Shown: positions 43,174 through 52,459, counted from the stretch's first letter. The stretch is 64,000 nucleotides of DNA from Tannerella forsythia (GCF_001006485.1 NZ_JUET01000058.1:310001-374000), one strand, 5' to 3'. Made by a program: numbers and translations. Notes: generated by a model not told the origin, from the sequence alone.

Positions 43174-44175
43174 CTATTCATTGTTGAAGTAATTTTCTAT
43201 ATAGAATTTATCAGTCAAATATTTTTCCTGCCACATTGGATTTTGCTTGTCAAGTAGAATACCCTCTGCAAATCCGATAGCATAAAAACTAACGCGTTTA
43301 TCTTTTTCTAATTTTGAAGTCGCTATAGAGTTTAACTCAGATAAATAAAACTTGTCCTTCAAACTATTAAAAGGTGTAAAGTCTTCTATCTGTGCCATTT
43401 CGGGCGTCGGAATATAATTATCTAACGCTTTTATGAATTTATATTCAGTATATCTTGCAATACCTTCTTGCCATATTTGAAACGAAAAATAGCGATAATC
43501 AGAAGGACTTAGTGCGTTTTTAAGTCTTTTCCTTTGTGTTAAGTAGTTTCTAAAATCTTTCTTAAAAGACTTCTTTTCTATACTAGAAATCACCTTGAGT
43601 AATGCGGAAGTGTATTTTTTGAATTGTTCAATAACATTTGAATTGTCATAAGGGAAAGCGTAATTTAATTGCCACATTCCGGTTTCGTCATCACCAGATA
43701 AATCCAATGCATTTACTTTGTCATAATAGTGCTGTGAAGTAAATTGATATTGATGGAAATGTTCGTGTAATAAGGTAATTGTCCAATCAGATGAGTTCTT
43801 GTTTGTTTTTTCAGGTGTTCCAACAACGATGCAATTCACCCCATTTACTGCTGGAAAGGTAGCTAAATAGAAATCGGGAAATAGTCTTTTCCTGTATAGA
43901 ATTTTTGTGTTCAATATTTTATCATCTTCTGATAGTTTAAAATCATCTGATGGATAAGGGTGATTAACCAAAAATTCAAGGCTGTCTGTTACAAGTAATA
44001 TCACAAAAGGAACTTTATTTATTCCATTCCAGATTTTTTCTCCCATTTGTTTGGAAATATTGATGGCTTCTCTAATTCTGATTTTATCTTCGTACCTCAT
44101 CTTAGGGGTATCTTGTCCATAAGCAAAAGAGAGTGAACTTAAATACACCATTAGAAAAAATGTTATTTTTTTCAT
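43174..44175 (-). CDS. Secreted protein with HEHFH zinc-peptidase-like motif
   Basis: The 333-residue product has a signal peptide (MKKITFFLMVYLSSLSFAYG) and no family I can name. LLHEHFHQYQ near residue 137 fits the HExxH zinc-binding motif. A later WQEGIARYTEY near 235 could give the third ligand, as in gluzincin-type peptidases. A secreted or periplasmic metallopeptidase is thus a reasonable inference. The gene is clearly richer in A and T than its neighbours, a sign of possible transfer. A -7 box TATATTTG lies at 44222-44215 on the minus strand. It stands alone. Confidence 0.75.
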   Translation of the reverse strand: MKKITFFLMVYLSSLSFAYGQDTPKMRYEDKIRIREAINISKQMGEKIWNGINKVPFVILLVTDSLEFLVNHPYPSDDFKLSEDDKILNTKILYRKRLFPDFYLATFPAVNGVNCIVVGTPEKTNKNSSDWTITLLHEHFHQYQFTSQHYYDKVNALDLSGDDETGMWQLNYAFPYDNSNVIEQFKKYTSALLKVISSIEKKSFKKDFRNYLTQRKRLKNALSPSDYRYFSFQIWQEGIARYTEYKFIKALDNYIPTPEMAQIEDFTPFNSLKDKFYLSELNSIATSKLEKDKRVSFYAIGFAEGILLDKQNPMWQEKYLTDKFYIENYFNNE

Positions 44176-44214
44176 TTTCTACTATTTATTTTTTTGTGCT
44201 TACTTATAATGCCA

Positions 44215-44222
44215 CAAATATA
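44215..44222 (-). promoter_or_regulatory. -7 box of the HEHFH protein gene
   Basis: On the minus strand this reads TATATTTG, matching TAnnTTTG, 39 bases before the ATG at 44175. No -33 box is seen. The 276-base divergent gap also holds the gltX promoter. Confidence 0.5.
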
Positions 44223-44407
44223 TGGAGTTTTATTTATCTAATACATATGTTATTCTTTTATTTTTAGGGTATGTTTAAAAATAAGATGCTCTTGCTACAA
44301 ACTATTTATATATATAAAATCATGTCTATATAAATTTGTTGAGTTCTCTTCATGGGTTTGTCGGGCAAATACTTTTTCCGATATGACGGCATTATGTGGA
44401 AATTGCT

Positions 44408-44415
44408 TACTTTTG
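44408..44415 (+). promoter_or_regulatory. -7 box of gltX
   Basis: TACTTTTG matches TAnnTTTG and lies 36 bases before the gltX ATG. This placement argues against the longer frame that would start at 44383, upstream of the box. Confidence 0.55.
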
Positions 44416-44451
44416 CACATTCGTAATAAGTATTCAAATTCGTCTAAATAT

Positions 44452-45972
44452 ATGTCGGAACGAAAAGTAAGAGTGCGTTTTGCACCCAGTCCAACGGGGC
44501 CGCTTCATATCGGCGGTGTACGTACAGCCCTGTATAATTATTTGTTTGCCAAACAGCATGGCGGGGAGATGATTCTTCGTATCGAAGATACGGACACACA
44601 GCGCTTTGTGCCTGGTGCGGAAGAGTATATCATCGAGTCGTTTCAATGGCTTGGCCTTCCTTTCGACGAGGGTGTGGGTTATGGAGGAAAGTTTGGCCCT
44701 TACCGTCAGAGCGAACGGAAAGAGATTTACAAACAGTATGTAGACCGATTGCTGAATGCGGGACGGGCTTATATCGCTTTCGATACGCCCGAAGAGCTGG
44801 AAGCCAAGCGAAAGGAGATTCCGAACTTCCAGTACGATGCCTCGACCCGGATGCAGATGCGTAACTCCCTGACACTTTCGGCTGAGGAAGTGAAGTCTCT
44901 GATCGATGCGGGACACCGTTATGTGGTGCGTACGAAAATCGAACCGGACGAAGACATCCATGTGAACGATCTGATACGTGGTGAAGTTGTTATCAATAGT
45001 TCGATCCTTGACGATAAGGTGCTGTATAAATCGGCCGATCATTTGCCGACGTATCATCTGGCGAATATCGTGGACGACCATTTGATGGAGATTACTCACG
45101 TGATTCGCGGGGAGGAGTGGCTCTCGAGCGCTCCGTTGCATGTCTTGCTTTATCGTTATCTCGGTTGGGCCGATACGATGCCTTGCTTTGCACATCTGCC
45201 ATTGCTCCTTAAACCCGAAGGGGGAGGGAAGCTGAGCAAGCGCGACGGAGACCGTTTGGGCTTTCCCGTCTTTCCGCTCGAATGGCATGACCCGAAGAGC
45301 GGCGAAGTGTCATCGGGATATCGTGAGAGCGGCTATCTGCCCGAGGCCGTTATCAATTTTCTGGCACTGCTCGGATGGAATCCCGGAGATGATCGCGAAC
45401 TGATGGCGATGGACGAACTGACCGCACTTTTTGACCTGGCCCATTGCAGCAAGAGCGGTGCGAAATTCGACTACGAGAAAGGCAAATGGTTCAATCATCA
45501 ATATATCCGTAAGCGCAGCGATAAAGATATCGCCGCCATGTTTCGCCCTGTTCTCGAGCAGCACGGTGTTGTCGGTACGGATGAGGCTTATGTCGAAAAA
45601 GTCGTCGGACTGATGAAAGAGCGCGTGAGTTTCGTGCCCGAGCTGTGGGAGCAGACGTATTATTTCTTTGTCGCTCCGGAAACATACGACGAGAAGACGC
45701 GCCGGAAACGCTGGAAGGAAGACAGTGCCGCACAGTTGACGGAACTGATCGAGGTGTTACGCCCTCGTGAGCCGTTTGATGTAGAGGGTACCGAAGAATA
45801 TGTGAAAACATGGATTGCAGGGAAAGGGTACAATCTCGGGAATATCATGAATGCCGCACGTTTGGCGCTTGTGGGGCAGGGCATCGGGCCGCAAGTGTTT
45901 CATATCACCGAAGCGATCGGTAAGGAAGAGACGATTCGGAGAATCGGCCGTGCGATAGAAGTGTTAGGTTGA
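44452..45972 (+). CDS. gltX: Glutamyl-tRNA synthetase
   Basis: This class I synthetase charges tRNA-Glu. The 506-residue protein has the HIGH-type motif in [20 protein letters not shown] near residue 10-29 and the KMSKS-type motif KLSKRDG near 260. The N-terminal extension possible from 44383 is rejected because it lies across the -7 box and is unlike the family. Its stop overlaps the waaA start by one base (TGATG). Confidence 0.97.
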   Translation: MSERKVRVRFAPSPTGPLHIGGVRTALYNYLFAKQHGGEMILRIEDTDTQRFVPGAEEYIIESFQWLGLPFDEGVGYGGKFGPYRQSERKEIYKQYVDRLLNAGRAYIAFDTPEELEAKRKEIPNFQYDASTRMQMRNSLTLSAEEVKSLIDAGHRYVVRTKIEPDEDIHVNDLIRGEVVINSSILDDKVLYKSADHLPTYHLANIVDDHLMEITHVIRGEEWLSSAPLHVLLYRYLGWADTMPCFAHLPLLLKPEGGGKLSKRDGDRLGFPVFPLEWHDPKSGEVSSGYRESGYLPEAVINFLALLGWNPGDDRELMAMDELTALFDLAHCSKSGAKFDYEKGKWFNHQYIRKRSDKDIAAMFRPVLEQHGVVGTDEAYVEKVVGLMKERVSFVPELWEQTYYFFVAPETYDEKTRRKRWKEDSAAQLTELIEVLRPREPFDVEGTEEYVKTWIAGKGYNLGNIMNAARLALVGQGIGPQVFHITEAIGKEETIRRIGRAIEVLG

Positions 45973-47204
45973 TGCGTCACGTTTATACACTGGCATTGCA
46001 TCTGTATGCGTTTGCCGTCGAACTGTCTTCGTTCTTCCATCGTAAGGCGCGGATGACCCGCGTGGGGCAGTGGCATACCAACGGCATCCTTCGGAAGAAG
46101 ATCGATCGAAATGCCCGATATATCTGGTTTCATGCCGCCTCGCTCGGTGAGTTTGAGCAGGGGCGTCCTTTGATGGAGGCGATTCGCAAGCGTTATCCCG
46201 ACTATAAAATTCTGTTGACGTTCTTTTCGCCGTCCGGCTACGAAGTGCGTAAGAATTACGACGGGGCGGATGTGATCTGTTATTTGCCCTTCGATACGCC
46301 GTATAAGGTGAGGAAGTTTTTGCATCTGGCCAATCCGGCGGTGGCAGTCTTTATCAAATACGAGTTTTGGCTGAACTATCTGACGGAGTTGAAAAAAAGA
46401 AAGATCCCGACGTACCTCGTCTCCGGTATTTTTCGGCGTGAACAGCTGTTTTTCAAATGGTACGGAAGCTGGTACAAGAAAGCGCTTACCTGTTTCGAGC
46501 GTCTGTTTGTGCAGGACGAAGCCTCGCGAAGCCTGCTGGCGGAGTTCGGGATTACGAACGTTCAGGTGTGCGGAGATACGCGTTTCGACCGGGTGATGGC
46601 CGTGCAGCGGCAGGCACGCGAGCTTCCCGCGGTGAAAGAATTTGCAGGAGACGGAACTTCGCTGATTCTGGTCGCAGGCAGTTCATGGCCCGAAGACGAG
46701 TCGATCCTTATTCCGTATTTTAATACGCATCCGGAAGTGAAACTGATCATTGCGCCGCATGAAATTCCACGGGAACATCTGCTGTATATCGAATCACTGC
46801 TCCATCGTCCTTCCATTCGTCTCTCCGAGACGAACGATCAGCCGGTGTCCGGTAAGGACTGTCTGATTATCGACAGCTTCGGTTTGCTGTCGTCCATCTA
46901 TCGTTACGGAGAGGTGGCTTATGTGGGGGGCGGGTTCGGAAAAGGGATCCACAACACGCTTGAAGCGGCTGTTTACGGTATCCCGGTGTTGTTCGGACCC
47001 AGATATCAGAAATTTCGCGAAGCGCATGAACTGATTGCCTGCGGAGGAGGATTCTCTTTACAGAATGAAGCCGCGTTTATAATCCGCATGGATGAATTTA
47101 TCCGTAATCCGGCTCAACGTGCGAAAGCCGGACAAATCGTCGGTGATTATGTCCGGCGGAACAGCGGTGTAACCGACCGAATCCTTGGGGAAATGCGTTT
47201 ATGA
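45972..47204 (+). CDS. waaA: 3-deoxy-D-manno-octulosonic acid transferase
   Basis: WaaA (KdtA, family GT30) adds Kdo to lipid A precursor at the inner membrane. The 410-residue product shows YIWFHAASLGEFEQGRPL near residue 52, with the conserved Glu of the family. It also has LLTFFSPSGYEV, CGDTRFDRV near 201, and the C-terminal donor-binding part EVAYVGGGFGKGIHNTLEAA near 312. One-base overlap with gltX suggests coupling. It converges on the capA-like gene with only 3 bases between stops. Confidence 0.95.
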   Translation: MRHVYTLALHLYAFAVELSSFFHRKARMTRVGQWHTNGILRKKIDRNARYIWFHAASLGEFEQGRPLMEAIRKRYPDYKILLTFFSPSGYEVRKNYDGADVICYLPFDTPYKVRKFLHLANPAVAVFIKYEFWLNYLTELKKRKIPTYLVSGIFRREQLFFKWYGSWYKKALTCFERLFVQDEASRSLLAEFGITNVQVCGDTRFDRVMAVQRQARELPAVKEFAGDGTSLILVAGSSWPEDESILIPYFNTHPEVKLIIAPHEIPREHLLYIESLLHRPSIRLSETNDQPVSGKDCLIIDSFGLLSSIYRYGEVAYVGGGFGKGIHNTLEAAVYGIPVLFGPRYQKFREAHELIACGGGFSLQNEAAFIIRMDEFIRNPAQRAKAGQIVGDYVRRNSGVTDRILGEMRL

Positions 47205-47207
47205 CCG

Positions 47208-48344
47208 TTACTTCTCCCTGAATATCCGGTCATTATCGAGCAGGGTGCGGGTGTCTTGAATAAATTGGAGGTAATTTTCCCGTTGTCCGGATGGTAGCGG
47301 AAGCGTATCGGCTACCGAGGGGGGAAGAATGCGATAGTTCGGCATGGAAACCCATACCGGCGTATAGTACGGACAAATCGAGATTTGTCCATTTCTCTTT
47401 TCAATATTGAGCGTAACGATCAGTCCCCCGTCTTTGTATCGGTCACGCTGGTTCGATACGAAGTTGCCCAGCGAGTAGACTGTCACGGAACGGATGGTGC
47501 TGTCCGTATCGTATCCGGCTTCGAAAGGCTGGATCACGTGCGGATGACTGCCCATCACGATTTCCGTCCCATAGCGATGACATAGCTCCGCCAGCATCCG
47601 TTGAGTATTGTTGGGTTTTCGTACGTACTCATCTCCCCAGTGAAAGAACACGATGATACAATCCGTTTCGGAGCGGTCGATTCCCTTTAAATCGTTTTGA
47701 ATGACTGTCGTGTCGATCAGGTTCACGATCGTTCCTTCAGGGATGGGGACGCCATTGGTATCGTATGTATAGTTGAGCAGGGCAAACCGGATACCCTTGA
47801 CCTCGAAGCGCAACGGGTGGTTCATCCGATATCGCGTACTGTCGATAAACGCACCGGTGTGAACGATACCCAGCGAGTCGAAACGCGCCGTCATGTACCC
47901 GATTCCTGCTCGCCCGTTGTCACAAATATGGTTGTTGGCCATCACCACGGCGTCCATGCCGATATCGTGAAGGGCATCCGCCAGTTGTGCCGGAGAGCGA
48001 AACATCGGATAGCCTGTATAACGGGAAGTAGGCGTGAGTGTTGTTTCGAAGTTTAACATGGCAAAGTCCGCCTCTTCGAAGATCGGTTTGACGTAACGAA
48101 ACGTTTCCGAATAGTCGAAGGTCCCGTCCGGCCGACGGGCCGCACGAACCTGTGGCATGTGTTGCATCAGATCACCGGCAAAGACGAGCCTTGCCCGTTG
48201 CGGTTCGCCGATCTGCAGCACTGTGTCCTCGGGCAATGCGGAGCTCTTCTCTCGAGTCAGAGCATGCCATGCTACATAGCCCGTAACGGATGCAATGAAT
48301 GTGAGTGCCGGAATCAGAAGATTCCTGGAAAAAGGATGCATCAT
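47208..48344 (-). CDS. CapA-family metallophosphatase-like protein
   Basis: The 378-residue product has an N-terminal membrane anchor (LLIPALTFIASVTGYVAW) and the CapA/PgsA fold. Metal-site motifs are RLVFAGDLMQH near residue 53, LNFETTLT, VMANNHICDNG, FFHWGDEYV and MGSHPHVIQP. Bacillus CapA is tied to poly-gamma-glutamate export; most homologues elsewhere are uncharacterised, so the substrate is open. It starts within the last 4 bases of the gamma-carbonic anhydrase gene (ATGA overlap). Confidence 0.9.
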   Translation of the reverse strand: MMHPFSRNLLIPALTFIASVTGYVAWHALTREKSSALPEDTVLQIGEPQRARLVFAGDLMQHMPQVRAARRPDGTFDYSETFRYVKPIFEEADFAMLNFETTLTPTSRYTGYPMFRSPAQLADALHDIGMDAVVMANNHICDNGRAGIGYMTARFDSLGIVHTGAFIDSTRYRMNHPLRFEVKGIRFALLNYTYDTNGVPIPEGTIVNLIDTTVIQNDLKGIDRSETDCIIVFFHWGDEYVRKPNNTQRMLAELCHRYGTEIVMGSHPHVIQPFEAGYDTDSTIRSVTVYSLGNFVSNQRDRYKDGGLIVTLNIEKRNGQISICPYYTPVWVSMPNYRILPPSVADTLPLPSGQRENYLQFIQDTRTLLDNDRIFREK

Positions 48345-48862
48345 TCTTCCAATTTATACCAGGAAGCGTACATGTGGTAATTCCGTGCGATCTTCTGATT
48401 GATTTCTTTCGATTGCTCGGGGTCTACTTTCTTCACGAACTTCGCGGGTGCTCCGGCATAAATACTCCCCGGCTCTACCTGAGTATGGCTTAGTACGACC
48501 GATCCTGCTGCCACGATGGCACCCTCACCGATCACTGCGTGATCGAGCACTACGGCGCCCATCCCGATCAGCGCACCGTCACATATCTTGGCGCCGTGAA
48601 TGGTGACATTATGTCCGACGGATACATTGTCGCCGATCTCGATCGTCGATTTTTCATATAAGGTATGCAGTACCGAGCCGTCCTGTATATTGACCCCGTT
48701 CCCGATACGGATCGAGTTTACATCGCCGCGTAATATCGCACCGAACCAGATACTGCATCCTTCGCCAATCACCACATCTCCGATAATGGTTGCGTTGTCT
48801 GCCAGATAAGTGTCTTTCCCGATCAAGGGTACGAAGCCCCGAACTGATTTTATAAGTGCCAT
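48341..48862 (-). CDS. Gamma-carbonic anhydrase family protein
   Basis: This 173-residue left-handed beta-helix protein carries hexapeptide repeats (e.g. IIGDVVIGEGCSIWFGAILR). The three zinc-type histidines are visible in SVLHTLYE and VGHNVTIHGAKI. Homologues such as YrdA and PaaY are trimers; some hydrate carbon dioxide, others have no known activity. An upstream in-frame extension to 49099 is rejected because it runs through the promoter and reads as non-coding. A -7 box TATCTTTG lies at 48912-48905 on the minus strand. Confidence 0.92.
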   Translation of the reverse strand: MALIKSVRGFVPLIGKDTYLADNATIIGDVVIGEGCSIWFGAILRGDVNSIRIGNGVNIQDGSVLHTLYEKSTIEIGDNVSVGHNVTIHGAKICDGALIGMGAVVLDHAVIGEGAIVAAGSVVLSHTQVEPGSIYAGAPAKFVKKVDPEQSKEINQKIARNYHMYASWYKLEE

Positions 48863-48904
48863 TGTTTTATTGTTATGGATGAATTTGTCTGTATGGATTG
48901 GGTA

Positions 48905-48912
48905 CAAAGATA
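48905..48912 (-). promoter_or_regulatory. -7 box of the gamma-carbonic anhydrase/capA operon
   Basis: On the minus strand this reads TATCTTTG, an exact TAnnTTTG, 42 bases before the ATG at 48862. It is divergent from the rpsU promoter about 70 bases away. Confidence 0.55.
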
Positions 48913-48961
48913 GATAAAAAGAACGGAAGTTGTTTATTCGGTTAAAAATATATCGGAATGT

Positions 48962-48992
48962 TTTGTAAGTAATAAAACTATCCGTACTTTTG
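48962..48992 (+). promoter_or_regulatory. Consensus promoter of rpsU
   Basis: TTTG at 48962-48965 is followed after exactly 19 bases by TACTTTTG at 48985-48992, a full Bacteroidetes promoter. The ATG of rpsU follows 48 bases later. Confidence 0.88.
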
Positions 48993-49040
48993 TGCCCGAT
49001 TTTTACGGATGAAATAAAATAAGCATTAAAATAAGAGTTT

Positions 49041-49232
49041 ATGATTGTAGTTCCATTAAAAGAAGGCGAAAGCATCGAAAGAGCATTGAAGAAGTTCAAA
49101 AGAAAGTTTGAAAAAACAGGGGTTGTAAAAGAGCTAAGAAGACGTCAGGCTTTTACCAAACCTTCCGTTGAAAAAAGGAAAGAACGTATTCGTGCGATTT
49201 ACGTGCAGCAATTACAGCAAGCCGAAGAGTAA
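49041..49232 (+). CDS. rpsU: 30S ribosomal protein bS21
   Basis: The 63-residue basic protein reads MIVVPLKEGESIERALKKFK at its start and matches bS21, which sits near the 3' end of 16S rRNA on the platform. Length and sequence are typical. The upstream leader is A-rich with no Shine-Dalgarno sequence. The recombinase gene follows 75 bases later. Confidence 0.97.
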   Translation: MIVVPLKEGESIERALKKFKRKFEKTGVVKELRRRQAFTKPSVEKRKERIRAIYVQQLQQAEE

Positions 49233-49307
49233 TCATTCGTTTTTTTACTCCTTTTTTTGGTTTAATAAAAAAATCTCCTTATATTCGTCGCATTAAAACA
49301 ATGCGAC

Positions 49308-50207
49308 GTGAATGTTTTTATTAAGCCATTTTTAAGTTACCTTCGCTATGAGAGGGGGTATTCGGCTCATACTGTAATGGCATACGAGCATGATTTGCTT
49401 CAGTTTGAGTCGTTTGTCCATGCGAATGCGGAAGGAGCAGTGATTGACGTTCGGTTGATCGATGCTGATTGTGTTCGTTCGTGGATGGTTTCTCTTTTAG
49501 ACAAGTCAATGGCTCCCGGATCAGTCAACCGCAAATTGAGTTCGCTGAAATCATTCTTTAAGTTTTTGCTGAAGCAGGGGGTATTGTCTGAAAGTCCCGT
49601 ACGTTTGGTGGTGGGACCCAAGCAGTCTCGTCCGTTACCTTTCTTTGTGAAAGAGAAAGAGATGGCTGATTTGCTTGACGGTCCATCTTTCGACTCTGAT
49701 TTTGAAGGCAGGCGTGACCGTCTTCTGCTTGAAATGTTGTATCAAACAGGTCTGCGACGCTCGGAACTTGTCGGAATTCGGTATGCCGATATTGATATGG
49801 AAGCCATGCAACTCAGGGTAAACGGCAAGCGCAATAAGCAACGTATCATTCCGTTTGCAGGGCGTTTGAAAGAGATGATACTTCATTATATCTCGTTGAA
49901 AGAGAGAGTGATTTCTACCGATGATGCAAGGTATCTCTTTGTGCGAAAAAACGGCGAACCTTTGACGGGGTCCATCGTCTATCATATAGTTCGAAAGCGG
50001 CTGTCCGGTATCCCGATGTTGGCAAAATGCAGTCCGCATGTGCTCAGGCATTCATTTGCAACGAGTATGTTGAATGACGGAGCGGAGTTGAATGCCGTGA
50101 AAGAGCTGCTCGGACACGGCAGTCTGGCTTCTACCTCTGTTTATACGCATATCACTTTTGAAGAACTAAAAAAAATGTATCATGCTCATCCGAGAGCGAA
50201 AAAGTAA
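49308..50207 (+). CDS. Tyrosine recombinase XerC/XerD
   Basis: The 299-residue protein is the size of Xer recombinases that resolve chromosome dimers at dif. It has the SAM-like N-terminal domain (YERGYSAHTVMAYEHDLLQF). The catalytic residues are visible: Arg in TGLRRSELVG near 146, Lys in NGKRNKQR, His-x-x-Arg in HVLRHSFATSML near 245, His in LLGHGSLAST and Tyr in SVYTHIT near 280. The start codon is GTG; the nearby ATG codons are out of frame. XerC and XerD cannot be separated here. The short distance to the ribosome-factor gene suggests cotranscription. Confidence 0.92.
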   Translation: MNVFIKPFLSYLRYERGYSAHTVMAYEHDLLQFESFVHANAEGAVIDVRLIDADCVRSWMVSLLDKSMAPGSVNRKLSSLKSFFKFLLKQGVLSESPVRLVVGPKQSRPLPFFVKEKEMADLLDGPSFDSDFEGRRDRLLLEMLYQTGLRRSELVGIRYADIDMEAMQLRVNGKRNKQRIIPFAGRLKEMILHYISLKERVISTDDARYLFVRKNGEPLTGSIVYHIVRKRLSGIPMLAKCSPHVLRHSFATSMLNDGAELNAVKELLGHGSLASTSVYTHITFEELKKMYHAHPRAKK

Positions 50208-50212
50208 GGAGG
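50206..50212 (+). promoter_or_regulatory. Strong Shine-Dalgarno sequence before hpf
   Basis: AAGGAGG lies 6 bases before the hpf ATG and overlaps the recombinase stop. It is a perfect match to the anti-Shine-Dalgarno core. Other starts in this window are preceded by A-rich sequence instead, as normal for Bacteroidetes. Confidence 0.75.
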
Positions 50213-50218
50213 TAAATT

Positions 50219-50518
50219 ATGGAAATTAGAGTTCAAGCAATTCATTTTGACGCAACCGAACGTTTGGAGGCGTTTATTCAGAAAAAAGTTTCGAAGCTGA
50301 ATCAGTATCATGACGGTATTTTGGACGCAGAGGTGACCTTGCGTGTCGTGAAGCCGGAATCGGCTCAAAACAAACAGGTTGGTGTTCGTTTAAAAATAAA
50401 GAACAACGACCTTTTTGCCGAGAAAGTCAATGATACATTCGAGGAGGCGGTTGATGATGCTGTTGTTGCTTTAGAGAAGCAATTGATTAAAGTAAAAGAA
50501 AAAAGCAGGGCAAAGTAA
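50219..50518 (+). CDS. hpf: Ribosome hibernation-promoting factor (short HPF/RaiA family)
   Basis: The 99-residue protein binds the decoding region of idle ribosomes. It has the family fold (IRVQAIHFDATERLEAFIQK near the start, then YHDGILDAEVTLRV) and basic helices near the end. It lacks the C-terminal dimerisation domain of long HPF, so it is the short form. A strong Shine-Dalgarno sequence precedes it. Two tRNA-Thr genes follow from a separate promoter. Confidence 0.93.
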   Translation: MEIRVQAIHFDATERLEAFIQKKVSKLNQYHDGILDAEVTLRVVKPESAQNKQVGVRLKIKNNDLFAEKVNDTFEEAVDDAVVALEKQLIKVKEKSRAK

Positions 50519-50535
50519 AAAAAAGAAAGTAGAAA

Positions 50536-50567
50536 TTTGCTACGTAATAAAATAATGTCTAAATTTG
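50536..50567 (+). promoter_or_regulatory. Consensus promoter of the tRNA-tuf-secE-rpo cluster
   Basis: TTTG at 50536-50539 and TAAATTTG at 50560-50567 are separated by 20 bases, an ideal -33/-7 pair. The first tRNA-Thr starts 44 bases downstream. It probably drives the tRNAs and tuf and perhaps more of the block. Confidence 0.88.
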
Positions 50568-50610
50568 CAGCCGTTTCGCTTACCACGAAGCGGCTCATTT
50601 TATGCTAAAG

Positions 50611-50684
50611 GCCTCTTTAGCTCAGTTGGCCAGAGCACGTGATTTGTAATCTCGGGGTCGTTGGTTCGAATCCGACAAGAGGCT
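50611..50684 (+). tRNA. tRNA-Thr (anticodon UGU)
   Basis: The 74-nt cloverleaf has acceptor arm GCCTCTT/AAGAGGC, D stem GCTC/GAGC, anticodon loop TTTGTAA (anticodon TGT) and T arm GTTGG-TTCGAAT-CCGAC. CCA is not encoded. It corresponds in place to thrU of the E. coli thrU-tyrU-glyT-thrT-tufB operon. Confidence 0.95.
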
Positions 50685-50803
50685 CGAAAGAGAAGAGGGG
50701 GGTGAAGTGAATGGAAAAGATGGTTTTTGAACGAATGGCTATTATAATTATAGTACGTGCGTACATTAGAAAATAATGGTGCGTTTATGAACGGATGTGT
50801 AAC

Positions 50804-50875
<72 letters not shown>

Positions 50876-50934
50876 CGGATAAATAGAAAAGAAGAAGGAA
50901 ATTATTAATTATTACATAAAAGACAATTTGAGTT

Positions 50935-52122
50935 ATGGCAAAAGAACATTTTAACAGGACAAAACCGCATGTAAACATCGGTACGATCGGTCACGTTGAC
51001 CATGGTAAAACGACCTTGACAGCTGCTATTACAACTGTTTTGGCGAAGAAAGGTCTTTCCGAGCTGCGTTCGTTCGATTCGATCGATAACGCTCCGGAAG
51101 AAAAGGAAAGAGGTATTACCATTAATACGTCGCACGTGGAATATGAGACGGCAAACCGTCACTATGCACACGTAGACTGTCCGGGTCACGCCGACTATGT
51201 GAAGAATATGGTAACGGGGGCTGCTCAGATGGATGGCGCTATCATCGTTGTGGCTGCTACCGACGGTCCGATGCCTCAGACTCGCGAACATATCTTGTTG
51301 GCTCGCCAGGTGAACGTTCCTCGTTTGGTTGTGTTTATGAACAAATGCGATATGGTGGACGATGCTGAAATGCTGGAGCTTGTAGAAATGGAAATGCGCG
51401 AACTGCTTTCGTTCTATAATTTCGATGGCGATAATACTCCTGTTATTCAGGGTTCTGCCTTGGGTGGCTTGAATGGAGATGCTAAATGGGAAGAAAAGAT
51501 CATGGAGTTGATGGATGCCGTCGATTCTTGGATTCCGCTGCCTCCGCGCGATGTGGATAAACCGTTCTTGATGCCGGTGGAAGACGTGTTCTCGATTACG
51601 GGACGTGGTACAGTAGCTACGGGACGTATCGAAACGGGAGTGGTCCACACGGGAGATGAAGTGCAGATTATTGGTCTGGGTGCTGACGGAAAAAAATCCG
51701 TGGTAACAGGGGTTGAAATGTTCCGTAAGATTCTGGACGAAGGTCAGGCCGGAGATAACGTGGGTCTGTTGCTCCGTGGTATTGACAAGAATGAAATCAA
51801 GCGCGGTATGGTGCTTTGCCATCCGGGGCAGGTTAAGCCTCACTCCAAGTTTAAGGCGGAGGTTTATATCTTGAAGAAAGAAGAAGGCGGCCGTCATACG
51901 CCGTTCCACAATAAATATCGTCCGCAGTTCTATATCCGTACGCTGGATGTGACGGGTGAGATCACTCTGCCGAGTGGCGTGGAGATGGTTATGCCCGGTG
52001 ATAACGTGACAATCGAGGTGGAATTGATCTATCCGGTAGCATGTAATATCGGTTTGCGTTTCGCCATCCGTGAAGGAGGCCGTACGGTAGGTGCCGGTCA
52101 GATTACGGAATTGTTGGATTAA
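50935..52122 (+). CDS. tuf: Elongation factor Tu
   Basis: EF-Tu carries aminoacyl-tRNA to the ribosome with GTP. The 395-residue protein has G1 [10 protein letters not shown] near residue 19, G3 DCPGHADY near 82, and G4 NKCDMVD near 137. The switch I region [14 protein letters not shown] and domains 2 and 3 are complete. It lies in the conserved order tRNA-Thr, tuf, tRNA-Trp, secE, nusG. A hairpin follows the stop. Confidence 0.98.
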   Translation: MAKEHFNRTKPHVNIGTIGHVDHGKTTLTAAITTVLAKKGLSELRSFDSIDNAPEEKERGITINTSHVEYETANRHYAHVDCPGHADYVKNMVTGAAQMDGAIIVVAATDGPMPQTREHILLARQVNVPRLVVFMNKCDMVDDAEMLELVEMEMRELLSFYNFDGDNTPVIQGSALGGLNGDAKWEEKIMELMDAVDSWIPLPPRDVDKPFLMPVEDVFSITGRGTVATGRIETGVVHTGDEVQIIGLGADGKKSVVTGVEMFRKILDEGQAGDNVGLLLRGIDKNEIKRGMVLCHPGQVKPHSKFKAEVYILKKEEGGRHTPFHNKYRPQFYIRTLDVTGEITLPSGVEMVMPGDNVTIEVELIYPVACNIGLRFAIREGGRTVGAGQITELLD

Positions 52123-52130
52123 GTTTTAAC

Positions 52131-52170
52131 AGCATACAGTCGATTGGTTCATAACGGTCGACTGTGCTTT
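52131..52170 (+). terminator. Hairpin between tuf and tRNA-Trp
   Basis: CAGTCGA (52137-52143) pairs with TCGACTG (52158-52164), extended by AGCA/TGCT across a 2-base bulge, and is followed by only three T before the tRNA. It may be a weak terminator or a processing signal for the tRNA. Confidence 0.45.
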
Positions 52171-52243
52171 ACGGAAGTAGCTCAGTCGGTAGAGCACTGG
52201 TCTCCAAAACCAGGTGTCGGGAGTTCGAGCCTCTCCTTCCGTG
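52171..52243 (+). tRNA. tRNA-Trp (anticodon CCA)
   Basis: The 73-nt cloverleaf has acceptor arm ACGGAAG/CTTCCGT, D stem GCTC/GAGC, anticodon stem CTGGT/ACCAG around CTCCAAA (anticodon CCA). The T arm is centred on GTTCGAGC. The discriminator is G, as in most bacterial tRNA-Trp. The secE gene starts 17 bases later. Confidence 0.96.
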
Positions 52244-52259
52244 CAATAAATAACGAATA

Positions 52260-52448
52260 ATGAAGAGAGTAATAGCTTATATCAAAGACTCGTATAACGA
52301 GCTTGTACATAAGGTTTCTTGGCCGACGAAAGCCGAGCTGTCAAATAGTGCTGTCGTTGTTATGTTTGCTTCCCTTATCATAGCAGTACTTATTGGCGCC
52401 ATTGACTTCGGATTTGAGGCTGTGATGAAATTCATCTACAGTTTATAG
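52260..52448 (+). CDS. secE: Preprotein translocase subunit SecE
   Basis: The 62-residue protein is the short, single-span form of SecE, which stabilises SecY in the inner membrane. An amphipathic helix with the conserved ELVHKVSWPTKAEL near residues 14-27 precedes the membrane segment VVVMFASLIIAVLIGAIDFG. nusG follows after 11 bases in the usual order. Confidence 0.96.
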   Translation: MKRVIAYIKDSYNELVHKVSWPTKAELSNSAVVVMFASLIIAVLIGAIDFGFEAVMKFIYSL

Positions 52449-52459
52449 GTTTTTTTGTA

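Noticed and set aside
48863-49099. N-terminal extension of the gamma-carbonic anhydrase frame
   Set aside because: It crosses the -7 box, is AT-rich non-coding in character, and the conserved family start is MALIKSVRG at 48862.
50905-51909. 334-codon open frame antisense to tuf
   Set aside because: It lies opposite EF-Tu, one of the most conserved genes, and its translation is His/Arg-rich without any motif.
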